Numbered from the stretch's first letter, positions 1-8,505 are shown. The stretch: 16,425 nt of DNA from Treponema sp. (GCA_031275535.1 JAISOR010000130.1:1-16425); one strand, 5' to 3'. Numbers and translations are program-made. The notes: a model not told the origin generated them from the sequence alone.

Positions 1-308
1 CCGGCTGCGGGCGTTTTTTGCGGCGATCCCCTAGGAGCTGAACGACAAGACGGAACGGCACTACCAGGCGATCTTTTACGTGGTGTTTACGCTGATGGGG
101 CAGTATGCGGAGGCGGAGGCGAGGAGCGCCGCGGGCCGGGCGGATGCGGTGGTAAAGACGGGGGACAGGGTGTACGTATTTGAGTTCAAGCTGGCCCCCG
201 GGGGAACGGTGGAAGGGGCCTTAGAGCAGATAGGGGAGAAGGGGTATCTGATACCGTGGACCGCAACGGGTAAGAAGCTGGTACTGGGAGGCGCGGTCTT
301 CGACCAAG

Positions 309-329
309 GCAAAATGCTCTGCATTTTGC
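309..329. repeat. Perfect 9-bp inverted repeat, 3-nt loop
   Basis: GCAAAATGC (309-317) and GCATTTTGC (321-329) are perfect reverse complements around TCT. The repeat lies exactly where the nuclease remnant stops resembling its family. The core AAAATGC-N3-GCATTTT also occurs in the hairpin at 8207-8233 upstream of nrdJ. Confidence 0.7.
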
Positions 330-344
330 TGTTTTTAAGCGGTT

Positions 345-385
345 GTTGTTTAAAAACTGAAGTTTCTAAACAACTCTATTTTTTT
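345..385 (+). terminator. Rho-independent terminator-like hairpin with T tract
   Basis: GTTGTTTA (345-352) pairs with TAAACAAC (367-374). Inside it AAACT (354-358) pairs with AGTTT (361-365), with one A/C mismatch between the two blocks. The stem is followed by a T-rich run (375-385). It would end plus-strand transcription from the nuclease remnant before it meets the convergent oxidoreductase gene. A second weaker inverted repeat, CTGAAAC (386-392) with GTTTCAG (404-410), overlaps the 3' end of that minus-strand gene but has no T tract on the minus strand. Confidence 0.6.
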
Positions 386-398
386 CTGAAACCTCTCT

Positions 399-1472
399 TT
401 ACTGTTTCAGCAGAAGTTCTATCGGATACTTCACCCTTGGTGTAAAAGGCAGACATGTTTTTTTATCTCTTCCCGCTGAGGCATAGGCAGCGCAGAGAAT
501 TTCCAATACAGCCCTGCCATCATCGCCGGTTACCGGCGGCGAGCCATCGCGGACACGGCGGACAAAAGCCTGCAATTCCTGGGGATATCCCTGGTTAAAA
601 GCCTCCTCAAAAATGGTAAAGGTCCATCCCTGACTGCTTCCGGCTTTTTCGCTGGCATAATCATAACCTTCAAGGCTATAAGTCGTCATAGAATTTCCCT
701 TAAAAAGATCCGCATAGATGACGCCCTTGTCTCCGTAGATTTCCACCCTGTCATCCATGCCGCCCTGTTTGGCCCAGCTGTTCTCCGCAACGCCGATAAC
801 GCCACCTTCAAATTCAACGATGGAAACCGCGTTGTCTTCACAATCAATCTTGTGCATTACCGTCTTCATATCGGCATATACGCTTTTAACAGAGTTGTTG
901 CCGGTCATCCAGCGAAACCATGCTATCCCGTGGCAACCCATATCCATCATAACGCCGCCGCCGGCGGTCCCTTTTTTATAGAACCATTCGCTGTGAGGAC
1001 CTGAGTGTTTTTCTCCCTGTTTAAGCATATAAACTTTGCCCACAGCTCCGGTTTTTACTAAAGTCCGGGCCCGTTCATACTTTGGCGCGAAACAGAGTTC
1101 TTCGGCGTACATAAGCTTGAGGTTCTTCTTCCTGGCAGTACTAATCATTTCGTCAGCTTCTTCCAAGTTCATGGCCAGGGGTTTTTCTATGATCACATGA
1201 TTGTTATGTGTCAATACTTTCATGCATGCCGCGTGATGCAGATAATTTGGAAGACATATATCCGCCAAATCAGAGGGAGTTTCTTTTAGCAGGGTATCCA
1301 TATCGCTGTACCAGCGGGGGATATTGTGTGTCTTTGCAAACGCCTTTGCCTTTTCCGCATTGCGGCCATACACGGCTCATACTTCTGCTTCAGGAATAAA
1401 CCGGATATAGCTCTCCATGTGGATATTTGCGATAAAGCCAGTCCCGAAAAGTGCGATCTTTAGTTTTTCCAT
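399..1472 (-). pseudogene. Gfo/Idh/MocA-family oxidoreductase with in-frame TGA
   Basis: This is an NAD(P)-dependent sugar or inositol dehydrogenase-like protein, read from an ATG at 1472 with AAGGA just upstream. The N-terminus has the Rossmann glycine motif (IALFGTGFIANIH). Codon 32 (1379-1377) is TGA, between AEV and AVYGRN in the second Rossmann strand, and beyond it the same frame continues to a TAA at 399-401. The family motif EKPLAM is present, as is the GGGVMMDMGCH stretch of the C-terminal domain. Full length would be about 357 residues, normal for the family. The TGA could come from a CGA (Arg) codon by one transition. A GTG at 1373 could restart translation but would lose the first nucleotide-binding strand, so a product from it is unlikely to bind cofactor. 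It lies 12 bp after the asparaginase gene, as in an operon. Substrate is unknown. Confidence 0.8.
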
Positions 1473-1484
1473 TTCTTTCTTCCT

Positions 1485-2603
1485 TCAAATAGATGATGAG
1501 GTCTTCCCTGCCACAACGCCGAGATCATTGGTAATATCTCCATTGTCAAGGTTTTCCATATCTTCCAGAATACCGTCTGTTTGGTATCCGATCTTTTTTA
1601 AGAGAGCTTTTATCAGAACCGCATAGTGTTCTTCGTTACCGTCTTCAAATTTATAGGCTATACCGATGCCGAGGCTTCTGATACCTATCCCGTACACGCC
1701 GAAACGGCCGCTCTTGGCAACGATATCCGGTTTGCCGTTAAGAGCGGTACATACGCTTCCGGTACCACGGATCATAAAAGGGTTTGCGTTCATTTCCTTG
1801 CCCATTCTGACCGCGGCTTCCCGAAGCGCATCATCTCCGCTCTTAATAAAATGAGGACACGCAAGATTTCTGAACGAGAGGGCCATATTGTAAAGCGGTA
1901 CCGCGAAGACGGGCACACCGCAGCCGTCAAGACCGATGCCTATTTTTTCTTTTGGAAATTCCGTTAGTGCGGAGATACACTCGATTACTTCTCTCTGAGT
2001 ATTACTTCGAATATCCCAATAGGGTTCCTTATCTCCCGATTCTTTGGACAACAGCATCAAGCCAGTATGCTTGCCCGAACAGTTATGCATTGCCTTGCGG
2101 GGACCTTCGCCCCGTTTAATCGTTTCCGCCATTGCTTCAGGGTACGCCGGATAGGCCGGCGCCATTACCATGTCATCCTCAGAGAGTGAAGCTTTTGCCA
2201 GGGCCGACAGAATCGCCGACACATGCGGTTCCTCCCCCATATGGGAACCTGCCATTATAGCGGTTTCGGCGCCCGAAAATCCGTATTTAAGATCCAGCTT
2301 TCTACTGAGAACTGCGAGGGCTTGCAGTGGTTTTGAAGCCGAACGATAATAGGTTACCGCCTGACTGTCCCCTGCCGAAAACAAAACTCTGCCTTCGGCA
2401 TCCACTATTACGGCTCTTCCGTATTGAGTAAGCTCTGTAGGCTGCTTCAGATATTGAAGATTCGGATCGGAAAGGGTATCGGCAAAACCTTTAATATCCC
2501 CACTCTGGAAATCAGGGCTGTTCAGCTTTGACTTATAAATGGGCATAACAACCAGAGCTTTGCAATATGCAGCGTTCACCTCAGGTGAGCTGAGATACAT
2601 CAC
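1485..2603 (-). CDS. L-asparaginase II family protein (thermolabile type), 5' end uncertain
   Basis: This matches the asparaginase II family (Rhizobium etli AnsA type), which hydrolyses asparagine to aspartate and ammonia. Family signatures are GRAVIVDAEGRVL near the N-terminus, RSASKPLQALAV, HNCSGKH (Ser and Lys of the active region), GIGLDGCGVPVFAVPL, MIRGTGSVCT and KFEDGNEEH. From GRAV to the C-terminus the protein is full length. The first 55-60 residues do not resemble the family, which normally has only about 16-25 residues before this point. No possible start (GTG 2603, ATG 2600, ATG 2546) has a good Shine-Dalgarno sequence. The 5' end also overlaps a ROK gene fragment on the other strand. 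I infer that the native 5' end was replaced by a rearrangement. Whether the gene is still expressed is open. The downstream partner is the broken oxidoreductase. Confidence 0.75.
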   Translation of the reverse strand: MMYLSSPEVNAAYCKALVVMPIYKSKLNSPDFQSGDIKGFADTLSDPNLQYLKQPTELTQYGRAVIVDAEGRVLFSAGDSQAVTYYRSASKPLQALAVLSRKLDLKYGFSGAETAIMAGSHMGEEPHVSAILSALAKASLSEDDMVMAPAYPAYPEAMAETIKRGEGPRKAMHNCSGKHTGLMLLSKESGDKEPYWDIRSNTQREVIECISALTEFPKEKIGIGLDGCGVPVFAVPLYNMALSFRNLACPHFIKSGDDALREAAVRMGKEMNANPFMIRGTGSVCTALNGKPDIVAKSGRFGVYGIGIRSLGIGIAYKFEDGNEEHYAVLIKALLKKIGYQTDGILEDMENLDNGDITNDLGVVAGKTSSSI

Positions 2604-3180
2604 TACATCCGTGGCGGCTTCAACATTCTTGCTTTCAGTCGGCGCCGGTGTCGGATCGGCTATTATGGAGAATGGTCAATTCATCAGGGGAAGCGGATAT
2701 GCAGCCGGGGAAATCGGCCATACCACCGTCATACCCGGAGGAGAACTCTGTAGCTGTGGCCGCCGGGGATGCCTGCAAACCTTAATCACCGAGCAATACA
2801 TCCTTAAGCGTTCCGCACTGCAAGTAAAGCCTGCGCCGAATATCAGCCGTTTTTTCGAATATTACCATTCCGGCATCCCTTGGGCAGTTGATATATACAA
2901 CGATCTTATCCTCTACCTTTCAATGGCGGTAGAAAACATGGCCTGTCTCTACGATCCGAAAACCATCATCCTGGAGGGCCGTCTGTTTGACATCTGTCCC
3001 GAGATAGTGGACGCAATCCGGCGTCATTTTTCAGACTTCGCTTACATCCCCGTGAGGGACAGGATGAATCTGGTCACCGCTTACCCGGGCGGCCAGTCCT
3101 ATATGATTGGGGCGGCTCTCATAGGTCTTCGTCATTTTGAGAGGAGTATCGTTGATACTATCTCCAGAGGAGAAGATTAG
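2539..3180 (+). pseudogene. ROK-family protein (sugar kinase or repressor), C-terminal fragment
   Basis: From about base 2615 the frame shows the second half of a ROK protein: the phosphate-binding strand LLSVGAGVGSAIMENG, then GEIGHT, then the zinc motif CSCGRRGC, then a helical C-terminus ending YMIGAALIGL. In ROK proteins the His of GEIGH and the three Cys bind zinc. The N-terminal half, with the ATP-binding DxGxT and catalytic END region (and the HTH in repressor members), is missing. A TAA lies directly before the ATG at 2539. In the neighbouring frame, GHNN upstream of the TRALQYA stretch looks like ROK sequence joined after a small deletion, so the true junction may be further left. 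Overlap with the asparaginase 5' end suggests a rearrangement here. I cannot tell kinase from NagC/XylR-type repressor. Confidence 0.7.
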
Positions 3181-3214
3181 TCATAGAAAGGCTCGGGTAA
3201 TTCAACCTGTCTTC

Positions 3215-4330
3215 TTAGCCGGTTATCTCTTTTGCCTGTACCTCGCATTTTCTTTCCGCTGAAAGGTAGAAAGCGTCTATGATGGCCGCCACATTCAGTG
3301 TTTCTTCTTTGCATACAGGAATAGATCCTTTGCCGTTAAGATAGTCGATCAGTTCTCCTATCAGATGATAATGACCTGCAAAGTCGGCATTACTGTACGG
3401 TCCTTCACGGAAAATGCGTGGTTTAATATCCGCCTGGTAACGGCCCAAGGTTGAATACAGTTCCAGTTCCGGCAAACGCAGCCCCGCCTTAGTCCCCGCG
3501 AAGGAGAGATGAAATTCCGGGGGGAGGTTTAGGGCCCAACTGATTTTAAAGTTGATCGATGCCCCATTGTTGAGCCGTAACGACCCGGCGGCAAATTCTT
3601 CGACCTCAAATTCTTCGGGTTTATAAGGCCGGGGAAGGTTGACGCTGGAAGGAGTACCGCTTTCCGTCAGGCTGGTGATAATATTGCGTTCATTTCGTGT
3701 GATATGATCTGCCGAAAAGCCGCTGATAGATTGAAATGCCGGATTCCCCATGATCCACAGCGCTGTGTCAATCATGTGGACACCCAAATCGCAGAAAGCT
3801 CCTCCGCCGTTTGCCGATCTTAAATGGAAGGAGCCCCACTTGGGGACTCCGCGCCTGCGGATCATATTGAGCTCGGAAAAGTAGATATCGCCTAAAAGCC
3901 CCTGTTCCGCAAGTTCATGGGCAGCTTGAATTTCGTCACTATAACGCATTGTCTGACAGGCAAGCAACGTCAGGTTTTTTTTCGCTGCCAAATCGAACAT
4001 TTCTTTTGTATCAGTATAGGTAAGGGCTATCGGTTTTTCGCAGAGTACATTGGCGCCATGATTCAAGGCTAATTCGGTCATAGTTTTATGATAGGCGTTG
4101 GGAGAACAGACCGAAACAAGATCGGGCTTGAGTTCGGCGAGCATCTTTTCCGCATCAATATAATACGATGGAATGTTAAATCGTTCGGCGGTACTTTTGG
4201 CCGCTTTGGGATTTGGATCAAATATCCCGGCAATTTGAATTGATCCGGCTTTGCTCAGATAAGCCGGAATATGGGCCTTATTGGAAATCATCCCGGCCCC
4301 GATAATCGCCGCCTTAACAGGTCTTGACAT
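3215..4330 (-). CDS. Gfo/Idh/MocA-family oxidoreductase
   Basis: This is a predicted cytoplasmic NAD(P)-dependent dehydrogenase of about 371 residues acting on a sugar, inositol or related polyol. The N-terminal Rossmann fold shows KAAIIGAGMISNKAHIPAY. The central EKPIAL motif carries the conserved Lys, and GGGAFCDLGVHMIDTALW carries the Asp/His pair of the substrate site. The start is set at the ATG at 4330 because GGGGAG lies six bases upstream. The frame also stays open to an ATG at 4366, but that one lacks a ribosome-binding site and adds non-family residues. It is the only clearly intact gene in the left part of the window. It is a different subfamily member from the broken oxidoreductase at 399-1472. 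It ends 34 bp from the convergent ROK fragment, with no clear terminator between them. Substrate cannot be read from the sequence. Confidence 0.85.
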   Translation of the reverse strand: MSRPVKAAIIGAGMISNKAHIPAYLSKAGSIQIAGIFDPNPKAAKSTAERFNIPSYYIDAEKMLAELKPDLVSVCSPNAYHKTMTELALNHGANVLCEKPIALTYTDTKEMFDLAAKKNLTLLACQTMRYSDEIQAAHELAEQGLLGDIYFSELNMIRRRGVPKWGSFHLRSANGGGAFCDLGVHMIDTALWIMGNPAFQSISGFSADHITRNERNIITSLTESGTPSSVNLPRPYKPEEFEVEEFAAGSLRLNNGASINFKISWALNLPPEFHLSFAGTKAGLRLPELELYSTLGRYQADIKPRIFREGPYSNADFAGHYHLIGELIDYLNGKGSIPVCKEETLNVAAIIDAFYLSAERKCEVQAKEITG

Positions 4331-4382
4331 AGCATACTCCCCGGAAACTTGTTGTACTTGCGGCATCCTTGGGAAGCCAAAG

Positions 4383-4405
4383 CCGGTGGGTCAAAAACCC
4401 ACCGG
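4383..4405 (-). terminator. Stable GC-rich hairpin downstream of nrdJ, possible terminator
   Basis: CCGGTGGGT (4383-4391) and ACCCACCGG (4397-4405) are perfect reverse complements with a five-base loop. The hairpin lies between the nrdJ stop codon (4528) and the start of the oxidoreductase gene (4330), both on the minus strand. No clear U tract follows on either strand, so it may be a Rho-assisted terminator, an attenuator or an mRNA-stabilising end. The rest of 4331-4527 shows only a purine-rich stretch after nrdJ with degenerate GAGTGA repeats (minus strand, about 4490-4527). Confidence 0.45.
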
Positions 4406-4527
4406 GCGCAACAGGACACTGGTCTGACAAAGCTCTATCAATTATGATGCTATACGCCCCTGTAGTCAAGGACCCGCTCTCTCAATCTCCCCGCTTCACT
4501 CCTCACTCTCCACACTTTCTTCACTCC

Positions 4528-7500
4528 CTAACTACACCCGGTGGTTCCCCCGCAGGTATCGCACTTCATACAGGTACCGTTCCTCACCAGGGTCAGGGAG
4601 CCGCAGGCGGGGCAGGGGTCGCCCTCGTAGCCCTTGATCCGGGCCTGGGCGATCCTGGCCGCCTGTTCCCGCTCCGTGTCATGCGGCCCGGAGGGGCGAT
4701 CAGGACCGCCCTGGGCGCCGTCCGGGGGGCCCGGCGCTGCGGCGGCCGGCGGCTTCCCATCCCCCGGCTCCGGGGATTTTGTTTTCCCCCCGGACCTGCC
4801 TTCGGCCCGGCCGTGTCCCCGGTGGGATCGGTTCTCCCAGGACCCGGAATCGGCAATCTCATCTTTCATGCCCGTATTTAAAAGATCCTCCGGCTTTATC
4901 TGGCCCAGGTCGTTCCGCTTGAGGTAGCTGATGGCCAGGTCCCGGAAAATGTAATCGATGACACTGGTGGCCATCTTCACGTACTCATGGCCATGGACCA
5001 TGCCGTTGGGCTCGAATTTGGAGAAGGTAAAGGCATCCACATACTCCTCCAGGGGCACTCCGTATTGGAGCCCCAGGGAAACCGCAATGGCAAAACTGTT
5101 GAGGAGGCTCCGGAACGCGGCGCCCTCCTTGTGCATATCCAGGAAGATCTCTCCCAGGGTGCCGTCTGCGTATTCCCCGGTACGGATAAAGATGGAATGT
5201 CCCCCGATCTTGGCCTTCTGGGTATAGCCGGTCCGCCGGTTGGGCAGGGGTCTGCGGCTGTCCCGGTGGTCCGTTTTGGCGGTGTGCCGATCCGGCGGGC
5301 TGTTCCGGGCATCCGGACTCCCCTCCAGCGCCAGGATAGTATCCGCCAGGGGGTCCGTGCCGGGGGCAAAGGAGGAGAGGGGCTGGGATAATTTGGACCC
5401 GTCCCGGTAAAGGGCCACCGCCTTAAGGGCCTTTTTCCAGGCCAGCATGTAGGCGCCCTTGACATCCTCATAATCGGCGCTGTTGGGCATATTGATAGTT
5501 TTTGATATGGCCCCCGAGATAAAGGGCTGGACCGCGGCCATCATGCCGATATGGGCGGTCCAGGATATGGACCGCCGCCCGTTTTTCCCCGAAGGAGTGG
5601 CGGTGTCGAAAACGGGGAGGTGTTCTTTTTTCAGAAGGGGCGCCCCCTCAAGGCCCATGGTTCCGCAGGCGTAGAGTTCCGCTTCCTCAATATCCTGCCC
5701 GGTAAAGCCCAGGTGTTTTAAAAGGCTGAACCCCGGCAGGGACCAGGTTGCTTCCGGAACCTTGAGGGTCTTTTCTACAAAATCCCTGCCAAGGATCCAG
5801 GGATTGAATACCCCCTCCAGGTTCAGGGCGGTTTTTACCGCCTCTTCCGCGGCGGCCAGCGCATCGGGGCTAAAACCCCTGGCTTCCAGCACTTCCGGGG
5901 AAATGCCCGGCGCTCCGGCCAGGGTCTTCCTGCCCGTGGCGTAGGCGATGATCCCCTCTATTTCCTCAGGGCCATAGCCCAGGGCCTCCAGCGCGGGGGG
6001 GACGGATTGGTTGATGATCTTAAAATACCCGCCCCCGGCAAGTTTCTTGAATTTGACCAGCGCGAAATCCGGCTCTACCCCGGTGGTATCGCAGTCCATC
6101 AAAAGGCCGATGGTGCCCGTGGGGGCTATGGCGCTGACCTGGGCATTCCGGTATCCATGGGCGGTTCCCAATTCCAGGGCCCGATCCCAGGATGAGCGGG
6201 CCGCTTCCAGGAGGTAGGCGGGGCAGAGGCCGGGATCGATCCCCCCCGGGGGGGTGTGGACCTGTTCGTATTCCCGGGCCGGGGCGTTATAGACCGCCCG
6301 GCGGTGGTTGCGGATAACCCGGAGCATGGCCTCCCGGTTCTCCCCGTAGCGGGTAAAGGTTCCCAGCTTTGCGGCCATCCGGGCGGACTGGGCATAGGCC
6401 TCCCCGGACAGGAGGGCCGACAGGGCCCCCGCCACAGCCCGGCCTTCCCCGGAATCGTAGGCCAGGCCCATGATCATGAGGAGGCTTCCCAGATTGGCGT
6501 AGCCCAGGCCCAGGGTCCGGTACTCGTAGGACAGTTCGGCTATCCGGGGCGCGGGAAATTGGGCCATCACTACGGAAATCTCCAGCACCGTGGTCCAGAG
6601 GCGGATGGCGTGGAGGTAGCCTTCAATATTGAAGCTCTTCTTCTCCCGGTCGTAGAGGACCCCCAGGTTTATGGACGCCAGATTACAGGCCGTATCATCC
6701 AGAAACATATATTCCGAACAGGGATTTGAGGCCCGGATCTCCCCCCCGGCGGGGCAGGTATGCCAGTCGTTGATGGTAGTATGGTATTGAAGCCCCGGGT
6801 CCGCGCATTGCCAGGCGGACCGGGCCGCCTCTTCCCAGATCTTGCGGGCCCTTACGGTTTTAACCGGTTCCCCGGATATCCGGCCCCGGAGGGTCCATTC
6901 CCGGTCCTCCAGGACGGCTTTCATAAAATCGTCGTTGACCCTAAGGCTGTTATTGGAGGACTGCCCCGAAACGGTATTGTAGGCCTCATCGTCCCAGGCG
7001 GTGGAGAAGACCGCGGGCATTTCCTCCCCGTCCCCCTGTTCGATCCGCCGGAGAAGCTGGTAGAGGTAGGTGGGGGGGATTTTATCCCCCAGGGCCTTCC
7101 TAAGGGAGCCTGCCAGGTCGTGGTTTTTCTCAATGTTGAACCGGTCCTGATCGGGCCCCCGAAAGGAGACCAGGGCCTTTTTGAGGGCCTCCAGATGCTT
7201 CCTGACAATCGCCGATCCGGTAACCATGGAGGCCGCCTTATGCTCCTCCTCGGCCTTCCAATTTATATATTTTTCCACATCGGGATGATCCGCATCCAGG
7301 GTTACCATCTTGGCCGCCCGCCGGGTAGTGCCCCCGGACTTGATGGCCGATGCGGACCGGTCCCCAATTTTGAGGAAGGAAAGCAGCCCCGAGGAGACCC
7401 CCCCGCCGGAGAGCCGTTCATTGGCGGCCCGGAGCTTGGAAAAATTAGACCCCGTCCCGGAACCGTACTTAAAAAGCCGGGCCTCCCGGGTAATAAGGTC

Positions 7501-8160
7501 CATAATACCCCCCTCGTTCACCAGATCATCCTCGATTGAAAGGATAAAACAGGCGTGAGGCTGGGGCCGCTTATAGGCGCTGTCGGATTTTTTCAGTTTC
7601 CGATCCGCGGGATCAAAGTAATAATGCCCCTGGGCGGGACCGTCTATGCCGTATACCGCATACAGTCCGGTATTAAACCACTGGGGGCTATTGGGGGCCG
7701 CCATCTGGTGGGCCAGCATATAACAGATCTCGTCGTAAAAGGCCTTGGCGTCCTCCGGGGTATCAAAGTATCCGTTCTGCCGGCCCCAGTCCATCCAGGT
7801 ATAGGCCAGGCGGTGAAAAACCTGCCGGCTGTCGTGTTCGGCCCCGTCTTCCGGAACCACATCCCCCGCCGGCGGTTCCGGGGCGGCCTTCTTCCCGAAG
7901 AGTTCCCCCGGGGCTTGTTCCCCCGGCAGGGCCCACTCCTTCCAGGCGTAGATCTTGTCCACCGGGACCCCGGTCTTGCGGAAATATTTCTGGGCAATAA
8001 TATCTGTGGCGATCTGGCTCCAGAAGGAAGGAACGATCACCGTATCCTCCGAAAAAATAGGGGTCCCATCGGGATTACGGATCTCGCTTTTTCGTTTTTC
8101 CCATATAATGTCCTTATAGGGCCCCCCCTGGGGATCGGTGAATAATCGCTCAATTTTCAT
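4528..8160 (-). CDS. nrdJ: Adenosylcobalamin-dependent (class II) ribonucleotide reductase
   Basis: It converts ribonucleotides to deoxyribonucleotides using coenzyme B12 to make the active-site radical, so it needs no oxygen. The protein is about 1210 residues, like the long NrdJ forms. It shows [11 protein letters not shown] near residue 157, the first redox Cys in HACF near 204, the catalytic NPCSE loop near 479 and [20 protein letters not shown] further on. A C-terminal domain contains [16 protein letters not shown]. The tail ends in a zinc-ribbon-like Cys cluster (CPACG, then [13 protein letters not shown]) whose last cysteines probably re-reduce the active site. A Pro/Gly-rich low-complexity linker of roughly 60 residues precedes the ribbon. 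I chose the ATG at 8160 because AAAGGA lies just upstream; the frame also has an ATG at 8178 without a ribosome-binding site. The leader carries a large structured element and a NrdR-box-like site. No B12 riboswitch box was seen. Confidence 0.95.
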   Translation of the reverse strand: MKIERLFTDPQGGPYKDIIWEKRKSEIRNPDGTPIFSEDTVIVPSFWSQIATDIIAQKYFRKTGVPVDKIYAWKEWALPGEQAPGELFGKKAAPEPPAGDVVPEDGAEHDSRQVFHRLAYTWMDWGRQNGYFDTPEDAKAFYDEICYMLAHQMAAPNSPQWFNTGLYAVYGIDGPAQGHYYFDPADRKLKKSDSAYKRPQPHACFILSIEDDLVNEGGIMDLITREARLFKYGSGTGSNFSKLRAANERLSGGGVSSGLLSFLKIGDRSASAIKSGGTTRRAAKMVTLDADHPDVEKYINWKAEEEHKAASMVTGSAIVRKHLEALKKALVSFRGPDQDRFNIEKNHDLAGSLRKALGDKIPPTYLYQLLRRIEQGDGEEMPAVFSTAWDDEAYNTVSGQSSNNSLRVNDDFMKAVLEDREWTLRGRISGEPVKTVRARKIWEEAARSAWQCADPGLQYHTTINDWHTCPAGGEIRASNPCSEYMFLDDTACNLASINLGVLYDREKKSFNIEGYLHAIRLWTTVLEISVVMAQFPAPRIAELSYEYRTLGLGYANLGSLLMIMGLAYDSGEGRAVAGALSALLSGEAYAQSARMAAKLGTFTRYGENREAMLRVIRNHRRAVYNAPAREYEQVHTPPGGIDPGLCPAYLLEAARSSWDRALELGTAHGYRNAQVSAIAPTGTIGLLMDCDTTGVEPDFALVKFKKLAGGGYFKIINQSVPPALEALGYGPEEIEGIIAYATGRKTLAGAPGISPEVLEARGFSPDALAAAEEAVKTALNLEGVFNPWILGRDFVEKTLKVPEATWSLPGFSLLKHLGFTGQDIEEAELYACGTMGLEGAPLLKKEHLPVFDTATPSGKNGRRSISWTAHIGMMAAVQPFISGAISKTINMPNSADYEDVKGAYMLAWKKALKAVALYRDGSKLSQPLSSFAPGTDPLADTILALEGSPDARNSPPDRHTAKTDHRDSRRPLPNRRTGYTQKAKIGGHSIFIRTGEYADGTLGEIFLDMHKEGAAFRSLLNSFAIAVSLGLQYGVPLEEYVDAFTFSKFEPNGMVHGHEYVKMATSVIDYIFRDLAISYLKRNDLGQIKPEDLLNTGMKDEIADSGSWENRSHRGHGRAEGRSGGKTKSPEPGDGKPPAAAAPGPPDGAQGGPDRPSGPHDTEREQAARIAQARIKGYEGDPCPACGSLTLVRNGTCMKCDTCGGTTGCS

Positions 8161-8194
8161 GTTCTTATCCTTTGGCATAATAATAAATGCGGTA

Positions 8195-8296
8195 AGGACC
8201 CGCGTCAGAATAAAATGCCATGCATTTTATTCTAATTGCTTATTATAGTAAGGAAATAAGATGACCAATAGGTCATCTTATTTCTACGCGGGTCCT
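8195..8296. repeat. Compound inverted repeat: outer 11-bp stem enclosing two perfect hairpins
   Basis: Outer arms AGGACCCGCGT (8195-8205) and ACGCGGGTCCT (8286-8296) are exact reverse complements. Inside are two perfect hairpins. The first has 12-bp arms around CAT (8207-8218 and 8222-8233). The second has 14-bp arms around AATA (8253-8266 and 8271-8284). Only one base separates each hairpin from the outer stem, and 19 AT-rich bases separate the hairpins. As nrdJ leader RNA this would fold as a three-way junction ending about 35 nt before the start codon. As DNA it resembles a miniature inverted-repeat element: taking the arms as GGACCCGCGT, it is flanked by TAA on both sides (8193-8195, 8296-8298). 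Confidence 0.8.
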
Positions 8297-8332
8297 AAAT
8301 ATCAGTACCTTACAGGTAGCGTAGTTCTATTT

Positions 8333-8361
8333 ATGTTACACCATATAGAGGGGTCTTTCAA
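8333..8361 (-). promoter_or_regulatory. Candidate nrdJ promoter overlapping a NrdR-box-like site
   Basis: Read on the minus strand, TTGAAA (8361-8356) and TAACAT (8338-8333) are separated by 17 bp. They match the -35 consensus at 5 of 6 positions and the -10 consensus at 4 of 6. The stretch 8338-8353 (plus strand ACACCATATAGAGGGG) resembles the NrdR consensus, roughly ACACWATATATWGTGT, with a good left half and a poor right half. A repressor bound there would cover the spacer. I found no convincing second box at the usual helical spacing. Transcription from here would include the whole structured element at 8195-8296. Confidence 0.4.
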
Positions 8362-8505
8362 GGGAAAAATAGGGTATTTTCAGGGTATTCTCGTGGATTG
8401 TTATTGTCCCCGGTACTTTATTACAGTAACATATTATAGTAGGATCTTTTCAATATAAAGAAAATTTGGGAATATTCATGGGGGACAAGCTATGAAGGAG
8501 TTTTG

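Larger units (their letters stand above)
1..445 (+). pseudogene. PD-(D/E)XK nuclease (PDDEXK_9 / DUF1703 type), C-terminal remnant
   Basis: The reading frame that starts at base 2 matches the C-terminal nuclease-like domain found behind AAA-ATPase-like proteins of the PDDEXK_9 (formerly DUF1703) family, which is common in spirochaetes and Bacteroidetes. The visible core is GRADAVV (the D of the active site), then VYVFEFKL (the E-x-K pair), then ALEQIGEKGYLIPW and a GAVFD strand. An in-frame TAG at 32-34 interrupts an otherwise colinear frame, in the context AIP-stop-ELND, where the family usually has an aromatic residue. After about base 310 the frame leaves family-like sequence and runs on to a TAA at 443-445, so the normal C-terminus is also lost. 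The 5' part lies outside the window. I see a gene broken twice. The family identity is recognised from motifs, not from a search. Confidence 0.75.

Noticed and set aside
1345..1379. The TGA in the oxidoreductase gene as selenocysteine; a small CCGC-AAT-GCGG hairpin follows it.
   Set aside because: Position 32 is in a Rossmann strand and is not catalytic in this family, and the hairpin is short with no typical SECIS loop. A nonsense change or sequence error is simpler.
6760..8145. Long plus-strand open frames opposite nrdJ (6760-7539 and 7555-8145).
   Set aside because: They are antisense shadows of the GC-rich nrdJ codons, with Pro/Gly/Arg-rich translations, no family motifs and no ribosome-binding sites. 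Similar shadows lie opposite the glycosyltransferase, acyltransferase and znu genes.
4468..8203. Direct repeat AAGGACCCGC at 4468-4477 and 8194-8203, flanking nrdJ.
   Set aside because: Only ten bases shared, 3.7 kb apart, with no similarity beyond; likely chance, although the second copy is part of the outer stem of the leader element.
8161..8505. A cobalamin riboswitch before nrdJ.
   Set aside because: No B12 box or typical long multi-branched layout was seen; the structure there is built of simple perfect palindromes.
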